DNA of 37,679 nucleotides, taken from NCBI GenBank assembly GCA_022539475.1, contig VCMS01000413.1, forward strand, positions 1 through 37,679, written 5' to 3'. Both the position numbers and the translations under genes were made by a program. This DNA comes from Gracilaria domingensis. Lineage: Eukaryota > Rhodophyta > Florideophyceae > Gracilariales > Gracilariaceae. The notes beneath the pieces were generated by a model. It ran no database searches and was not told the DNA's origin. It saw only the letters and a list, made by a program, of their open reading frames with translations. The first letter of the stretch is position 1; each line of letters starts with the position of its first letter. Of this stretch, positions 9,690 through 21,791 are shown one piece after another.

Positions 9690-10228
9690 CCTTGCGGATC
9701 AATAGAAGCCAAAAGCATAGGAGCCTTATGAGTTTCTGGAATGGCAGCATCCTTGCCCATGCGATCCAACTGTGAGAACAGTGCAGTGAATTGATCGACA
9801 TACTCAGACATGTTCTGCCCCTTGTACGACATTCGGAACAGTTGAGTCTGAACCGCGATGCGGGAAACCGTTCGATTAGATGCATAACGTGCATCGAGCA
9901 TCTTGAGCATTCGTGCCGGATCATCATCCACATCCATAACGACACGCAAGGGAGCATCGCCAAGTGCACAAATGATGATGCCACAGGCCTTTTCACGCTT
10001 AGCCAATGTGCGAATGGGGTCCACAGAGGATCCTTGACCATCACTACCAGTGGTATCGGTTGACATGGACTGCGCGGCATCCGTGTTAACAACATTCCAG
10101 ACACCTTTGATACGACATGCAGCACGAAGACGATGTCGCCAGAGTGCGTAATCTTCACCACGCTTACCATGAAAGCGGGGGATCTTCACACCAGGGTTGG
10201 TTTCAGTTTCGTTTTCCGAGTCCGACAT
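9524..10228 (-). CDS. gag: N-terminal half of copia Gag, unit 2 (open, truncated)
   Basis: An open frame of 234 codons from ATG at 10228. About 179 codons are Gag: N-terminal conserved block at residues 15-45, Ser/Thr/Gly linker near 55-70, helical region to about 178. The last ~55 codons read antisense through the LTR-B end and are not Gag. The frameshift seen in unit 1 is absent here. It carries DDDPARMLKMLD, as in unit 1. The true Gag C-terminus with the zinc knuckle is missing, so a working capsid protein is unlikely. Confidence 0.8.
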   Translation of the reverse strand: MSDSENETETNPGVKIPRFHGKRGEDYALWRHRLRAACRIKGVWNVVNTDAAQSMSTDTTGSDGQGSSVDPIRTLAKREKACGIIICALGDAPLRVVMDVDDDPARMLKMLDARYASNRTVSRIAVQTQLFRMSYKGQNMSEYVDQFTALFSQLDRMGKDAAIPETHKAPMLLASIDPQGDGGYSWKGKVGRKDGGNEGKFASSSSEFTWRCSSHRLYRTTLRNHRTSPTPSNT

Positions 10229-10900
10229 TGTAAAAGACTCGTTCTGAATACAACCAGATCGAGGAAACCAAGTAGAAAATGGAAGACGGAATCACAAAAG
10301 TAGCTTCGACAAACAATAATACAAGCAGAGTGAGGGACTCAATGCTTATGTTACACAAAGATGGTAAAAGCTGGAGTGGAGTATTCTCAACACTCAACAG
10401 CGAGGGCGCCAGCGGAGACCGTGTAACCAGGTCTACAACGCTCGTCGGGACGCGTCCCGTACGCGATCACAGGCGGAGTTCGGGTACTCGACGCCTGGAG
10501 TATACTCACGGGTGAGACAGAACTCAACCCGGAAACAAAAAGAAGAAGAAGAAGCAGCGGGTCCACTGGCAGGATCTAATATCCGGTTACCCTAGAGGTC
10601 CGAACCTCTGGTCCCTGGTTACTCTCTCCAGGTGAGGCACGGATTCTTCTTGACCTACCCTGCTCTGCGTACTTCAGAGCGAGGGGCTTTACAATCCCTA
10701 CGAGACGTCCTAGGGAGGTTAGTAGCCAAAGATATGCGTTCACCAGTTAGCCCCTGCTAGTCGCTTGCGGGAAATCAGCGCGGTCCTTCTGCTCGCTCGC
10801 TCGCTCGCTCGCAACGCGTACCTGTCGCAGATAGGAAAACTTCGTAGAATCCAAAGGAGAAATTAGTAGAAGAGCGTGACGTCTGCGAAGAGTCGACGCT
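10229..10900 (-). other. Antisense leader, unit 2
   Basis: Same structure as in unit 1, with the paired stems, GCTC run and GCATATCTTTGG block all intact. The only change I noticed is GTCCC to GTCCT next to the conserved block (near 10710), shared with units 3-5. Confidence 0.65.
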
Positions 10901-10913
10901 CTGGGCCCATAAC
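10901..10913 (-). other. Primer-binding site, unit 2
   Basis: GTTATGGGCCCAG on the minus strand, unchanged. Confidence 0.7.
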
Positions 10914-10917
10914 TTAA

Positions 10918-11616
10918 TGCAACGAACGCAGGTTAGAGAAGTGAAAAGGAAAAAGATGTGAACAAGATGGGTAAGACAAACAAAAGGGGGTAGGCCACCT
11001 TCGGCCGAGTTTAGTGAACGGGGACGATCGCAACCTACTAGTACTAACCGCGCACCGCCGCCGTCGCTGCATGCGACATAACAGCACACGCTGTGAAAGT
11101 GTACAGCTTGACGACGAAAGCGCGCGAAAATCATAATACGAATTCAAAACAACTAAATCAAACCGCGCTAAATCCAATGCCAACTCCATGATCCATTAGT
11201 AGCCCCAAAAAATCAACATTTTCAATCCGGCGCATCAAACCCGCTCGCGCAGCTCAGAATCGCACATTCGCTCCAAAACCCTTCGCAGTAGCCTAGAATC
11301 GCACATATTGCAAAACTCGCTCAAAACAGCCTGTATTCGCTCATTCTCAGCTACTGCATAACTGGCCAGCAGTAGCAGACTTCAGCCAATCACGGCGCAC
11401 CACTTGTGCCATTCCCCACTCCTGCCCCATACAGCCAGGTCCACTTGTCCACACTACGTTGCATATACGCATTTGCAGTAGCCAATAATATTGCAGTATT
11501 ACGTTGGGTTTGTGGAGAGGCGCATATGCGCTTTTTGCGCGAGGGTGCCCAAAAGTGCCCATGCTCCCCTGCAACTTTGTGTTCCAAGTACTTGGAGCAC
11601 CCTTGAGGGACTGACA
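10918..11616 (-). repeat. LTR-C, antisense, unit 2
   Basis: 699 bp. It carries GCAAAACTCGCTC (shared with unit 4) where units 1, 3 and 5 have GCAAAACCCGCTC. CTTTTTGCGCG replaces unit 1's CTTTTCGCGCG. Confidence 0.6.
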
Positions 11617-11619
11617 GGC

Positions 11620-12404
11620 TGTTGGAGGTTATAGCTGGAAAGGGAAGGATGAGAGAAAGGATGGGGGATGGGGGGAATGAAGGGAAGTTCGCCAGCTCTG
11701 GCTTGGAATTTACTTGGAGGTGCTCGAGTCACCGCTTATATAGAACTACTTTGCGCAACCATCGCACAACTCAAACTCCAAGCAATACCTAAACCACTAG
11801 CTAGAGACACTCAATACTACCAATCATCTTCTAACATGACATGGTAACACTCCCACACTATCATGGCAGCTTACAACAACAAAGCACAACAGTGCACAAC
11901 AGTGCACAACAACTTACGTGCCTACACATAACCATGACCATGCACAGATTCACATAGTGCCAACACACTGTAATCCCTACACGACACCATAACAGTCACG
12001 TACAGGCTCACCAACAACAACTCACCACAAACTCACTTCAAGTCCTACGTCACTAACAACACCACACTGTAATCCTCTTGACACCGCATCAACTCTTCAC
12101 CATAGTGCCCAAGTTACACCAAGCTGTCCTACATGTCCACGTACATACGTGTGTACCCTGTGCATCATGTACAGTATGCCCAGTGTACTAGCTACACACG
12201 TGTACCCCGGACACAACCCATTAGCGCCACAACACTTGTACGAACCACAATGCATATGACCATTTGCAGTAGCCAATCAGAAGCCCGTTTCACGTTGAGT
12301 TTGCGCAGAGGCGCATATGCGCTTTTCCAACGGCACCCTCCAAAACAGCCCATGCTCCCCAGCACTTTTGGTTTTCAGTGACAGCACAGGGTCAACATCC
12401 AACA
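11620..12404 (-). repeat. LTR-B, antisense copy, unit 2
   Basis: 785 bp, 7 bp longer than in unit 1 because GGGGGAT is duplicated near 11662-11675. Confidence 0.85.
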
Positions 12405-12932
12405 CAGCATTCCAATGTAGCCGTAAATGTTCAACCCATACTGAGTATACCACACAGCAACATAGTATACCAAACAGAACAACATCAATCTCGCTTTCAC
12501 ATACCAAGATACCATTCTAGACTCCACACATCTCAGCTGCTTGATGTCAGTGACAGCATGACTTCCAACACCCTCCCTCTGTTACTGACTTCAAGCAACC
12601 AGCGCTCCTGGCCAAGTACATGCTAAGTAACAAGTCGGGCAGTCAGGAAACCAGCGTCACTGCACTTAAACCTTATGATGGCCAACGGTGACAACCAAAC
12701 ATCAAGTGCAGTTATTGTGTGACCAAGTCCACGGGTGTACCGTTCTACCAGTATACCAAGACCATAGTTCTGTTCTATACGATTCGGATGTTCTGGAAAC
12801 ACCCTCCTTTTTTGTCACATGCTCTGAACTTCTTACTCATCCTTCGTATGGCAACGAAGGCAACAGCTTCCGGTTCAAACAGATATCAACAACAGACAGT
12901 GAGAGCCTAAGTCTGAGGATGTTACTCTGCCA
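12405..12932 (-). mobile_element. D-family 3' fragment, antisense, unit 2
   Basis: Appears identical to the unit 1 fragment over its full 528 bp, including both junctions. Confidence 0.8.
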
Positions 12933-13432
12933 TCAATCGTGTTCGGCACTTGGCCTCCGACCTCAAGAGTTTGGAGGTCAACGTTGAAGAAGAGGACATT
13001 GCTATGGCTGCTCTATGTGGACTTCCGGATCGTTTTGAGCACCTCATTGTTGCAATTGACACCACGATCGGAGATCGCCAACTCACTATGGAGTTTGTGA
13101 AGAGCCGTTTGTTGCAAGAAGAGCAACGTATGAGTGATCGTGCCAAGGAAGAGTCCGGTGTTGATGCTGCACTCTTGGGACGCCAGTTTCGTAGGAAGTC
13201 ATTGAAGTCGGTTGTGTGTTACTATTGTGGCATAAAGGGTCATATCCAGAAGAACTGTTTCAAAAAGCAACGTGATGGGGCTAACAAGGATCAGATCGAT
13301 GCTGCTCACCCAAGTGTACATACCGCGCTCAACGATGAGCAAGGTACGGGCGGCAGCGATTCTGACTTTGTATGCCTCATTGCGAATGGTGCCGACAAGG
13401 CCACTAACAGTGACTGGACTGGTACACTCTGA
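12933..13432 (+). pseudogene. gag: C-terminal half of Gag, unit 2
   Basis: Protein identical to the unit 1 copy from 12950 onward, with an intact CCHC knuckle and the same premature end after NSDW. One silent change is visible (AAGGAA for AAGGAG near 13146). Confidence 0.85.
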
Positions 13433-16021
13433 TATATCGGGTCCAGTGAACGTGAAGTCCTTGGGAGGCTCGCACTACTTTGTCACATTCATCGATGACC
13501 ACAGCCGCTACTGCTTCTTGTACATGCTCAAGACGAAGGATGAGGTGTTCCGGATGTTCATCAAGTGGCTCAGGTTTGTGGAGAACCAGATGGGAAGGAA
13601 AGTGTTAACCATCACCGCTCGCAAGAGTGTGTTGCGTACATTACGCACTGACAATGGTGGTGAGTACTTGTCCAATCGGTTCTCCGAAAAGCTTGAGCAG
13701 TACGGTATTGAGCATCAGCGAACTGTGCCTTATAATCCACAGCAGAACGGGCTTGCCGAGAGGTTCAACCGCACACTCATGGACTTGGTCAGGTCAAGGT
13801 TGCATCACAAGAATGTGCCAAAAAGCTTTTGGGCTGAGGCTCTGAATGTTTCTGTGTATGTGCGCAACAGAGTGACCTGCAAAGCGCTTCCGAGTGACGT
13901 GACTCCGTTTGAGCTGTGGCATGGACAGAAGCCTGATCTGAGCAATCTGCGTGTGTTTGGTAGCCGTTGCTGGTACAAGGTGGTTGATCACAAGTTGAAG
14001 AAGCTGGAAGAGCGTGCAGTGGAAGCCATCTTCATTGGGTACACTTCAGGCTCCCACGGATACAAGTTGTGGGACAGCCAGAAGAAGAAGGTGTTTGTGT
14101 CACGAGATGTGAGGTTTGACGAGTGCTCTGGAACTGAAAGTGACGAGCACTCTGAACACGAGGACTACGCGGATATCGACTTGGTCGACAAGTCGGGAGC
14201 TGCTGAAGCCTCAACCTCTGACACATCCACCGATGATTCTGAAGATGACCCTTCTGCGCCAGCTTCTCACGAGAGAACCACGAATGCCAGTACGGATGAG
14301 AACACCACACCAGACACACATTATGAGCCGGGAGTGACAGAGACGCATCTTCTTCGTAGATCCACACGTCAGAGAAAGACGACATCCTCATGGTGGCGTG
14401 GTGCCAGTGCTTTGCTTACAGCCAGTGATGATACTCCTTCGTCGTACGGTGACGCAGTGTCACGTCCTGATTCCGAAGCTTGGAAGAAGGCGATGAAGAG
14501 TGAGTATCAATCGTTGATGGAGCACGACACGTGGGATCTAGTGCCAAGGCCAGCAGACAGCAACGTGATTTCGTCCAAGTGGGTGTATGTACAGAAGTAT
14601 GAGGCTTCGTCATCTGGTGAACCGACAGTGCGTTACAAGGCTCGTCTGGTTGCAAGAGGCTTCCTGCAGATCGAAGGTGTGGACTTCTCAGAGACATATG
14701 TACCTGTGGTGAAGTTCACATCCATCAGAATGATCTTGTCTGTGACTGCCGTACGAGACTTTCACTTGCACCAGATGGACGTGAAGACTGCCTTTCTGAA
14801 CGGTGACCTTGACGAGACAGTGTACATGGAGCAGCCAATGGGGTTCACACAGCAGGAAAGGAGGACTTGGTGTGCCGATTGAAGAAAGCAATCTATGGGC
14901 TTAGACAAGCACCAAGACAGTGGCACGCCAAGATATACGCCTTCCTTGTTGGTGAAATGCACCTCAAGCCGAATGATGCAGACGAGTGTGTCTACACCGG
15001 GATCATACTGGGTTTCTTGGTTATCATTGCTCTGTATGTTGACGACTTGCTGATTGCGAGTCCGAGCATGAAAACCGTGGAACGTGTGAAGGCAGAGCTG
15101 TCAAGTCGTTTCCGCATGAAGGACCTCAAAGAAGCTCGCATGGTTCTTGGATTTGAAATCCATCGAGACAGAACCAAGCGAGAGCTGTACTTGACTCAGT
15201 CAGCGTACACGAACAAGGTCCTGGAGCGATTTGGCATGCAGCTGTCGAAACCCGTTGACACTCTTATGGAATGCGGTGTGTACTTGTCTGTTGAGGAGGA
15301 AGTGCTCACGCATGTACCGTATCGTCAGGCGATTGGCTGCCTCATGTATCTGTCTGTGGGAACTCGTCCATACATCTCATATGCTGTGGCTAAGCTGGCC
15401 AAGTATGTTGAGAAGCCGGGAAACACTCACTGGAAGGCGGTCAAGCGTGTTCTTCGCTACCTCAATGGCACTACCACGTTCGGGTTGACGTATGGCTCCA
15501 GCACCGATTTGCAATTGCACGGCTATGTGGGCTCTGACTGGGCTGGCAATGTTGCCAACCGCAAGTCCACTAGTGGATACTTGTTCATGATGTGCGGTGG
15601 TGCTGTGTCGTGGTCGTCTCGTCAACAGGAGGTAGTTGCTCTGTCGAGTGCAGAGGCTGAGTACGTGAGCTTGTGCTCTGGCACCAAGGAGGCGATCTGG
15701 CTTAGGCGACTTTGGAACGGCATTGGCAGTGTGATTGGCATGGAAGCAGAGGGATCTGTGAAGCTGCTGGTTGAACCAACTCCCATGTATGTTGACAACC
15801 AGGGCAGCATTGACCTTGCTCGAAATGGAGTGGTAAACAGGAGAACCAAACACATTGAGATTCGGTTCCACTTCACTCGAGAAGCTCTGCAGGCCAAGTC
15901 GATTGTGCTGTTCTACTGCCCGACGGATTCCATGGTTGCCGACATGCTGAATATGCCACTTGCGCGAGTGAAGCACGAGAGGTTCCGCGAAGCCGGTGGT
16001 GTGATCCACAAAGAAGTTTGA
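13413..16021 (+). pseudogene. pol: Copia pol, copy 2, frameshift in RT
   Basis: Integrase is complete from the first Asp onward and the tryptophan mutated in copy 1 is intact. The frame breaks near 14855-14860, where CAGCAGGAAAGG is one base shorter than in the other copies. The upstream frame stops at 14880-14882 and the downstream frame runs 14867-16021. The lost base is in a G/A homopolymer, so a sequencing error is possible. Copy-specific features are DTLMECG, NMPLARV and the ending HKEV; the last two are shared with copy 4. RNase H begins VGSDWAGN. Confidence 0.88.
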
Positions 16022-16031
16022 GGTCAGTGAC

Positions 16032-16041
16032 AGAGGGGGGG
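16032..16041 (+). other. Polypurine tract, unit 2/3 boundary
   Basis: AGAGGGGGGG directly before the next LTR-B. Confidence 0.8.
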
Positions 16042-16818
16042 TGTTGGATGTTGACCCTGTGCTGTCACTGAAAACCAAAAGTGCTGGGGAGCATGGGCTG
16101 TTTTGGAGGGTGCCGTTGGAAAAGCGCATATGCGCCTCTGCGCAAACTCAACGTGAAACGGGCTTCTGATTGGCTACTGCAAATGGTCATATGCATTGTG
16201 GTTCGTACAAGTGTTGTGGCGCTAATGGGTTGTTTCCAGGGTACACGTGTGTAGCTAATACACTGGGCATACTGTACATGATGCACAGAGTACACACGTA
16301 TGTACGTGGACATGTAGGACAGCTTAGTGTATCTTGGGCACTATGGTGAGGAGTTGATGCGGTGTCAAGAGGATTACAGTGTGGTGTTGTTGGTGACGTA
16401 GGACTTGGAGTGAGTTTGTGGTGAAGTTCTGTTGGTGAGCTTGTACGTAACTGTTATGGTGTGGTGTATGGATTACAGTGTGTTGGCACTATGTGAATCT
16501 GTGCATGGTCATGGTTATGTGTAGGCACGTAAATTATTGTGCACTGTTGTGCACTGTTGTGCTTTGTTGTTGTAAGCTGCCATGATAGTGTGGGAGTGTT
16601 ACGATGTTATGTTAGGAGATGATTGGTAGTATTGAGTGTCTCTAGCTATTGGTTTAGGTATTGCTTGGAGTTGGACTTGTGCGATGGTTGCGCAAAGTAG
16701 TCCTATATAAGCGGTGACTCGAGCACCTCCAAGTAAATTCCGAGCTAGAGCTGGCGAACTTCCCTTCATTCCCCCATCCTTTCTCCCAACCTTCCCTTTC
16801 CAGCTATAACCTCCATCA
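16042..16818 (+). repeat. LTR-B, sense copy, unit 3
   Basis: 777 bp; one C is missing from the CATTCCCCC run near 16770. From about 16335 to 16365 it carries the bases typical of the antisense LTR-B (CTTGGGCACTATGG, GTTGATGCGG), flanked by sense-type bases. CTAGCTATTGG and TGGTGTGGTGTATGG are shared only with unit 5. TATA box at 16704. Confidence 0.88.
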
Positions 16819-17357
16819 CCTTGCGGATCAATAGAAGCCAAAAGCATAGGAGCCTTATGAGTTTCTGGAATGGCAGCATCCTTGCCCATGCGATCCAACT
16901 GTGAGAACAGTGCAGTGAATTGATCGACATACTCAGACATGTTCTGCCCCTTGTACGACATTCGGAACAGTTGAGTCTGAACCGCGATGCGGGAAACCGT
17001 TCGATTAGATGCATAACGTGCATCGAGCACCTTGAGCATTCGTGCCAGATCATCATCCACATCCATAACGACACGCAAGGGAGCATCGCCAAGTGCACAA
17101 ATGATGATGCCACAGGCCTTTTCACGCTTAGCCAATGTGCGAATGGGGTCCACAGAGGATCCTTGACCATCACTACCAGTGGTATCGGTTGACATGGACT
17201 GCGCGGCATCCGTGTTAACAACATTCCAGACACCTTTGATACGACATGCAGCACGAAGACGATGTCGCCAGAGTGCGTAATCTTCACCACGCTTACCATG
17301 AAAGCGGGGGATCTTCACACCAGGGTTGGTTTCAGTTTCGTTTTCCGAGTCCGACAT
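16599..17357 (-). CDS. gag: N-terminal half of copia Gag, unit 3 (open, truncated)
   Basis: 252-codon frame from 17357. The Gag part is unbroken for ~179 codons and has DDDLARMLKVLD, the type shared with units 4 and 5. The longer tail results from the one-base deletion in the adjoining LTR-B, so the extra residues are antisense LTR and not Gag. Confidence 0.8.
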   Translation of the reverse strand: MSDSENETETNPGVKIPRFHGKRGEDYALWRHRLRAACRIKGVWNVVNTDAAQSMSTDTTGSDGQGSSVDPIRTLAKREKACGIIICALGDAPLRVVMDVDDDLARMLKVLDARYASNRTVSRIAVQTQLFRMSYKGQNMSEYVDQFTALFSQLDRMGKDAAIPETHKAPMLLASIDPQGDGGYSWKGKVGRKDGGMKGSSPALARNLLGGARVTAYIGLLCATIAQVQLQAIPKPIARDTQYYQSSPNITS

Positions 17358-18029
17358 TGTAAAAGACTCGTTCTGAATACAACCAGATCGAGGAAACCAA
17401 GTAGAAAATGGAAGACGGAATCACAAAAGTAGCTTCGACAAACAATAATACAAGCAGAGTGAGGGACTCAATGCTTATGTTACACAAAGATGGTAAAAGC
17501 TGGAGTGGAGTATTCTCAACACTCAACAGCGAGGGCGCCAGCGGAGACCGTGTAACCAGGTCTACAACGCTCGTCGGGACGCGTCCCGTACGCGATCACA
17601 GGCGGAGTTCGGGTACTCGACGCCTGGAGTATACTCACGGGTGAGACAGAACTCAACCCGGAAACAAAAAGAAGAAGAAGAAGCAGCGGGTCCACTGGCA
17701 GGATCTAATATCCGGTTACCCTAGAGGTCCGAACCTCTGGTCCCTGGTTACTCTCTCCAGGTGAGGCACGGATTCTTCTTGACCTACCCTGCTCTGCGTA
17801 CTTCAGAGCGAGGGGCTTTACAATCCCTACGAGACGTCCTAGGGAGGTTAGTAGCCAAAGATATGCGTTCACCAGTTAGCCCCTGCTAGTCGCTTGCGGG
17901 AAATCAGCGCGGTCCTTCTGCTCGCTCGCTCGCTCGCTCGCAACGCGTACCTGTCGCAGATAGGAAAACTTCGTAGAATCCAAAGGAGAAATTAGTAGAA
18001 GAGCGTGACGTCTGCGAAGAGTCGACGCT
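17358..18029 (-). other. Antisense leader, unit 3
   Basis: As in unit 2, no lesion seen in the stems or the GCATATCTTTGG block. Confidence 0.65.
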
Positions 18030-18042
18030 CTGGGCCCATAAC
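18030..18042 (-). other. Primer-binding site, unit 3
   Basis: GTTATGGGCCCAG on the minus strand, unchanged. Confidence 0.7.
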
Positions 18043-18046
18043 TTAA

Positions 18047-18745
18047 TGCAACGAACGCAGGTTAGAGAAGTGAAAAGGAAAAAGATGTGAACAAGATGGG
18101 TAAGACAAACAAAAGGGGGTAGGCCACCTTCGGCCGAGTTTAGTGAACGGGGACGATCGCAACCTACTAGTACTAACCGCGCACCGCCGCCGTCGCTGCA
18201 TGCGACATAACAGCACACGCTGTCAAAGTGTACAGCTTGACGACGAAAGCGCGCGAAAATCATAATACGAATTCAAAACAACTAAATCAAACCGCGCTAA
18301 ATCCAATGCCAACTCCATGATCCATTAGTAGCCCCAAAAAATCAACATTTTCAATCCGGCGCATCAAACCCGCTCGCGCAGCTCAGAATCGCACATTCGC
18401 TCCAAAACCCTTCGCAGTAGCCTAGAATCGCACATATTGCAAAACCCGCTCAAAACAGCCTGTATTCGCTCATTCTCAGCTACTGCATAACTGGCCAGCA
18501 GTAGCAGACTTCAGCCAATCACAGCGCACCACTTGTGCCATTCCTCACTCCTGCCCCATACAGCCAGGTCCACTTGTCCACACTACGTTGCATATACGCA
18601 TTTGCAGTAGCCAATAATATTGCAGTATTACGTTGGGTTTGTGGAGAGGCGCATATGCGCTTTTTGCGCGAGGGTGCCCAAAAGTGCCCATGCTCCCCTG
18701 CAACTTTGTGTTCCAAGTACTTGGAGCACCCTTGAGGGACTGACA
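18047..18745 (-). repeat. LTR-C, antisense, unit 3
   Basis: Variants CACAGCGCAC and CCATTCCTCAC (18520-18550) are shared only with unit 5. CGCTGTCAAAGTG near 18220 is shared with units 4 and 5. Confidence 0.6.
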
Positions 18746-18748
18746 GGC

Positions 18749-19533
18749 TGTTGGAGGTTATAGCTGGAAAGGGAAGGATGAGAGAAAGGATGGGGGATGG
18801 GGGGAATGAAGGGAAGTTCGCCAGCTCTGGCTTGGAATTTACTTGGAGGTGCTCGAGTCACCGCTTATATAGAACTACTTTGCGCAACCATCGCACAACT
18901 CAAACTCCAAGCAATACCTAAACCACTAGCTAGAGACACTCAATACTACCAATCATCTTCTAACATGACATGGTAACACTCCCACACTATCATGGCAGCT
19001 TACAACAACAAAGCACAACAGTGCACAACAGTGCACAACAACTTACGTGCCTACACATAACCATGACCATGCACAGATTCACATAGTGCCAACACACTGT
19101 AATCCCTACACGACACCATAACAGTCACGTACAGGCTCACCAACAACAACTCACCACAAACTCACTTCAAGTCCTACGTCACTAACAACACCACACTGTA
19201 ATCCTCTTGACACCGCATCAACTCTTCACCATAGTGCCCAAGTTACACCAAGCTGTCCTACATGTCCACGTACATACGTGTGTACCCTGTGCATCATGTA
19301 CAGTATGCCCAGTGTACTAGCTACACACGTGTACCCCGGACACAACCCATTAGCGCCACAACACTTGTACGAACCACAATGCATATGACCATTTGCAGTA
19401 GCCAATCAGAAGCCCGTTTCACGTTGAGTTTGCGCAGAGGCGCATATGCGCTTTTCCAACGGCACCCTCCAAAACAGCCCATGCTCCCCAGCACTTTTGG
19501 TTTTCAGTGACAGCACAGGGTCAACATCCAACA
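18749..19533 (-). repeat. LTR-B, antisense copy, unit 3
   Basis: 785 bp with the GGGGGAT duplication; no other difference from unit 2 noticed. Confidence 0.85.
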
Positions 19534-20061
19534 CAGCATTCCAATGTAGCCGTAAATGTTCAACCCATACTGAGTATACCACACAGCAACATAGTATACC
19601 AAACAGAACAACATCAATCTCGCTTTCACATACCAAGATACCATTCTAGACTCCACACATCTCAGCTGCTTGATGTCAGTGACAGCATGACTTCCAACAC
19701 CCTCCCTCTGTTACTGACTTCAAGCAACCAGCGCTCCTGGCCAAGTACATGCTAAGTAACAAGTCGGGCAGTCAGGAAACCAGCGTCACTGCACTTAAAC
19801 CTTATGATGGCCAACGGTGACAACCAAACATCAAGTGCAGTTATTGTGTGACCAAGTCCACGGGTGTACCGTTCTACCAGTATACCAAGACCATAGTTCT
19901 GTTCTATACGATTCGGATGTTCTGGAAACACCCTCCTTTTTTGTCACATGCTCTGAACTTCTTACTCATCCTTCGTATGGCAACGAAGGCAACAGCTTCC
20001 GGTTCAAACAGATATCAACAACAGACAGTGAGAGCCTAAGTCTGAGGATGTTACTCTGCCA
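19534..20061 (-). mobile_element. D-family 3' fragment, antisense, unit 3
   Basis: Same 528-bp fragment and junctions as in units 1 and 2. It lies only 738 bp from the intact D element and in opposite orientation, so the two can be compared directly. Confidence 0.8.
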
Positions 20062-20561
20062 TCAATCGTGTTCGGCACTTGGCCTCCGACCTCAAGAGTT
20101 TGGAGGTCAACGTTGAAGAAGAGGACATTGCTATGGCTGCTCTATGTGGACTTCCGGATCGTTTTGAGCACCTCATTGTTGCAATTGACACCACGATCGG
20201 AGATCGCCAACTCACTATGGAGTTTGTGAAGAGCCGTTTGTTGCAAGAAGAGCAACGTATGAGTGATCGTGCCAAGGAGGAGTCCGGTGTTGATGCTGCA
20301 CTCTTGGGACGCCAGTTTCGTAGGAAGTCATTGAAGTCGGTTGTGTGTTACTATTGTGGCATAAAGGGTCATATCCAGAAGAACTGTTTCAAAAAGCAAC
20401 GTGATGGGGCTAACAAGGATCAGATCGATGCTGCTCACCCAAGTGTACATACCGCGCTCAACGATGAGCAAGGTACGGGCGGCAGCGATTCTGACTTTGT
20501 ATGCCTCATTGCGAATGGTGCCGACAAGGCCACTAACAGTGACTGGACTGGTACACTCTGA
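20062..20561 (+). pseudogene. gag: C-terminal half of Gag, unit 3
   Basis: Protein identical to unit 1, with knuckle intact, ending after NSDW at the protease deletion. Confidence 0.85.
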
Positions 20562-20798
20562 TATATCGGGTCCAGTGAACGTGAAGTCCTTGGGAGGCTC
20601 GCACTACTTTGTCACATTCATCGATGACCACAGCCGCTACTGCTTCTTGTACATGCTCAAGACGAAGGATGAGGTGTTCCGGATGTTCATCAAGTGGCTC
20701 AGGTTTGTGGAGAACCAGATGGGAAGGAAAGTGTTAACCATCACCGCTCGCAAGAGTGTGTTGCGTACATTACGCACTGACAATGGTGGTGAGTACTT
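20542..20798 (+). pseudogene. pol: Copia pol copy 3, 5' part, split by element D
   Basis: Integrase from TGLVHSDISGP to TDNGGEY, i.e. the first two catalytic Asp residues, then the TACTT target site. Reading on, the frame ends within the D LTR at 20865. Confidence 0.9.
20794..20798 (+). repeat. Target-site duplication, left (TACTT)
   Basis: TACTT before the TG of D and again at 24905-24909 after its CA. The uninterrupted copies have a single TACTT at this point (for example 32036-32040). Confidence 0.95.
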
Positions 20799-21450
20799 TG
20801 TTGGAAGTCATGCTGTCACTGACATCAAGCAGTTGAGATGTGTGGAGTCTAGAATGGTACCTTGATACGTGAAACCGAGATTGATGTTGTTCTGTTTGGT
20901 ATACTACGTTGCTGTGTGGTATACTCAGTATGGGTTGAACGTTTATGGCTACACTGGAACGCTATCGTTCAGCTGGGATGACCACAAGGTACAACGATGA
21001 CAGGTTGTACAGTGGTCATGAAGTACAGGGTTGAAGGCTATGTATGTGCACACAAGGTACAGGTGGCAGCACTGTCAGTGTTGTGAAGTTTACACCATGT
21101 TTGAGTTGTGCTACATGCAAATGTGTGTGTATGGATGAATGGAACATGTTGCAGCTAAGTGACTGACGTCATGTGGTTTACAGGTACTTGTTGATGATGT
21201 GGGACTTGGGTATCTGGCACGTACACTCTACGGTGTGGTGTACAGATTACAGCGTGCCAGCAACACGTGAAGTGTGATGTGATGTTCCGTAAGCATGGCT
21301 GGTCATGATGGTGAGGTGTTGCATTGTGTGTATGCATGGTCGTGTTACTATGGTGAGCTGTCATATTGTTGACTGCGTTGATGTGTGGTGCTCGTGGTGT
21401 GCTGTAGAAATGTGTCGGTACACTGTCAGGGACGTGCATGGCTACTACAT

Positions 21451-21550
21451 TGGTGTGCATTGTTGTGCATTGTTGTGCACTGCTGTGCAGTAGTGTACTG
21501 AATTGTTGTGCACTGTTGTACACTGTTGTGCGTTGTTGTGCACTGCTGTT
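21451..21550 (+). repeat. TTGTGCACTG-type decamer tandem repeat in LTR-D
   Basis: About ten imperfect 10-nt copies (TTGTGCATTG, TTGTGCACTG, TTGTACACTG, TTGTGCGTTG). A shorter run of the same motif is in LTR-B (for example 2283-2310), so it was expanded in D. Repeated at 24564-24663. Confidence 0.75.
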
Positions 21551-21673
21551 GTAAGCAGTTTGGCACTGTTACCATGTTATGTCTGTAGATGATTGGTAGT
21601 ATTGAGTGTCTCTGGTTAGTGAGTTGCATGTTGGTCAGAGCTGGAGTCCCATGATGGAGTAGCGAAGAAGTGC

Positions 21674-21680
21674 TATATAG
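21674..21680 (+). promoter_or_regulatory. TATA box of LTR-D
   Basis: TATATAG about 110 bp before the LTR end, at the same relative position as in LTR-B; second copy at 24787. Confidence 0.6.
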
Positions 21681-21791
21681 GTTGTGACTCAAGCACCTCC
21701 AAGTAAATCTGAGCCAGAGCTGGCGAACTTCCCTTGCATCCCCCCATCCTTCCTCATGTCAACTTTCTGATCCCAGCTATAACCTCTAACA

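Larger units (their letters stand above)
20799..21791 (+). repeat. LTR-D, left (5')
   Basis: 993 bp. A run of ~10 TTGTGCACTG-like decamers at 21451-21550 precedes the TATA box. The one difference from the right LTR that I found is G at 21638 against A at 24751, which implies a very recent insertion. Confidence 0.93.
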
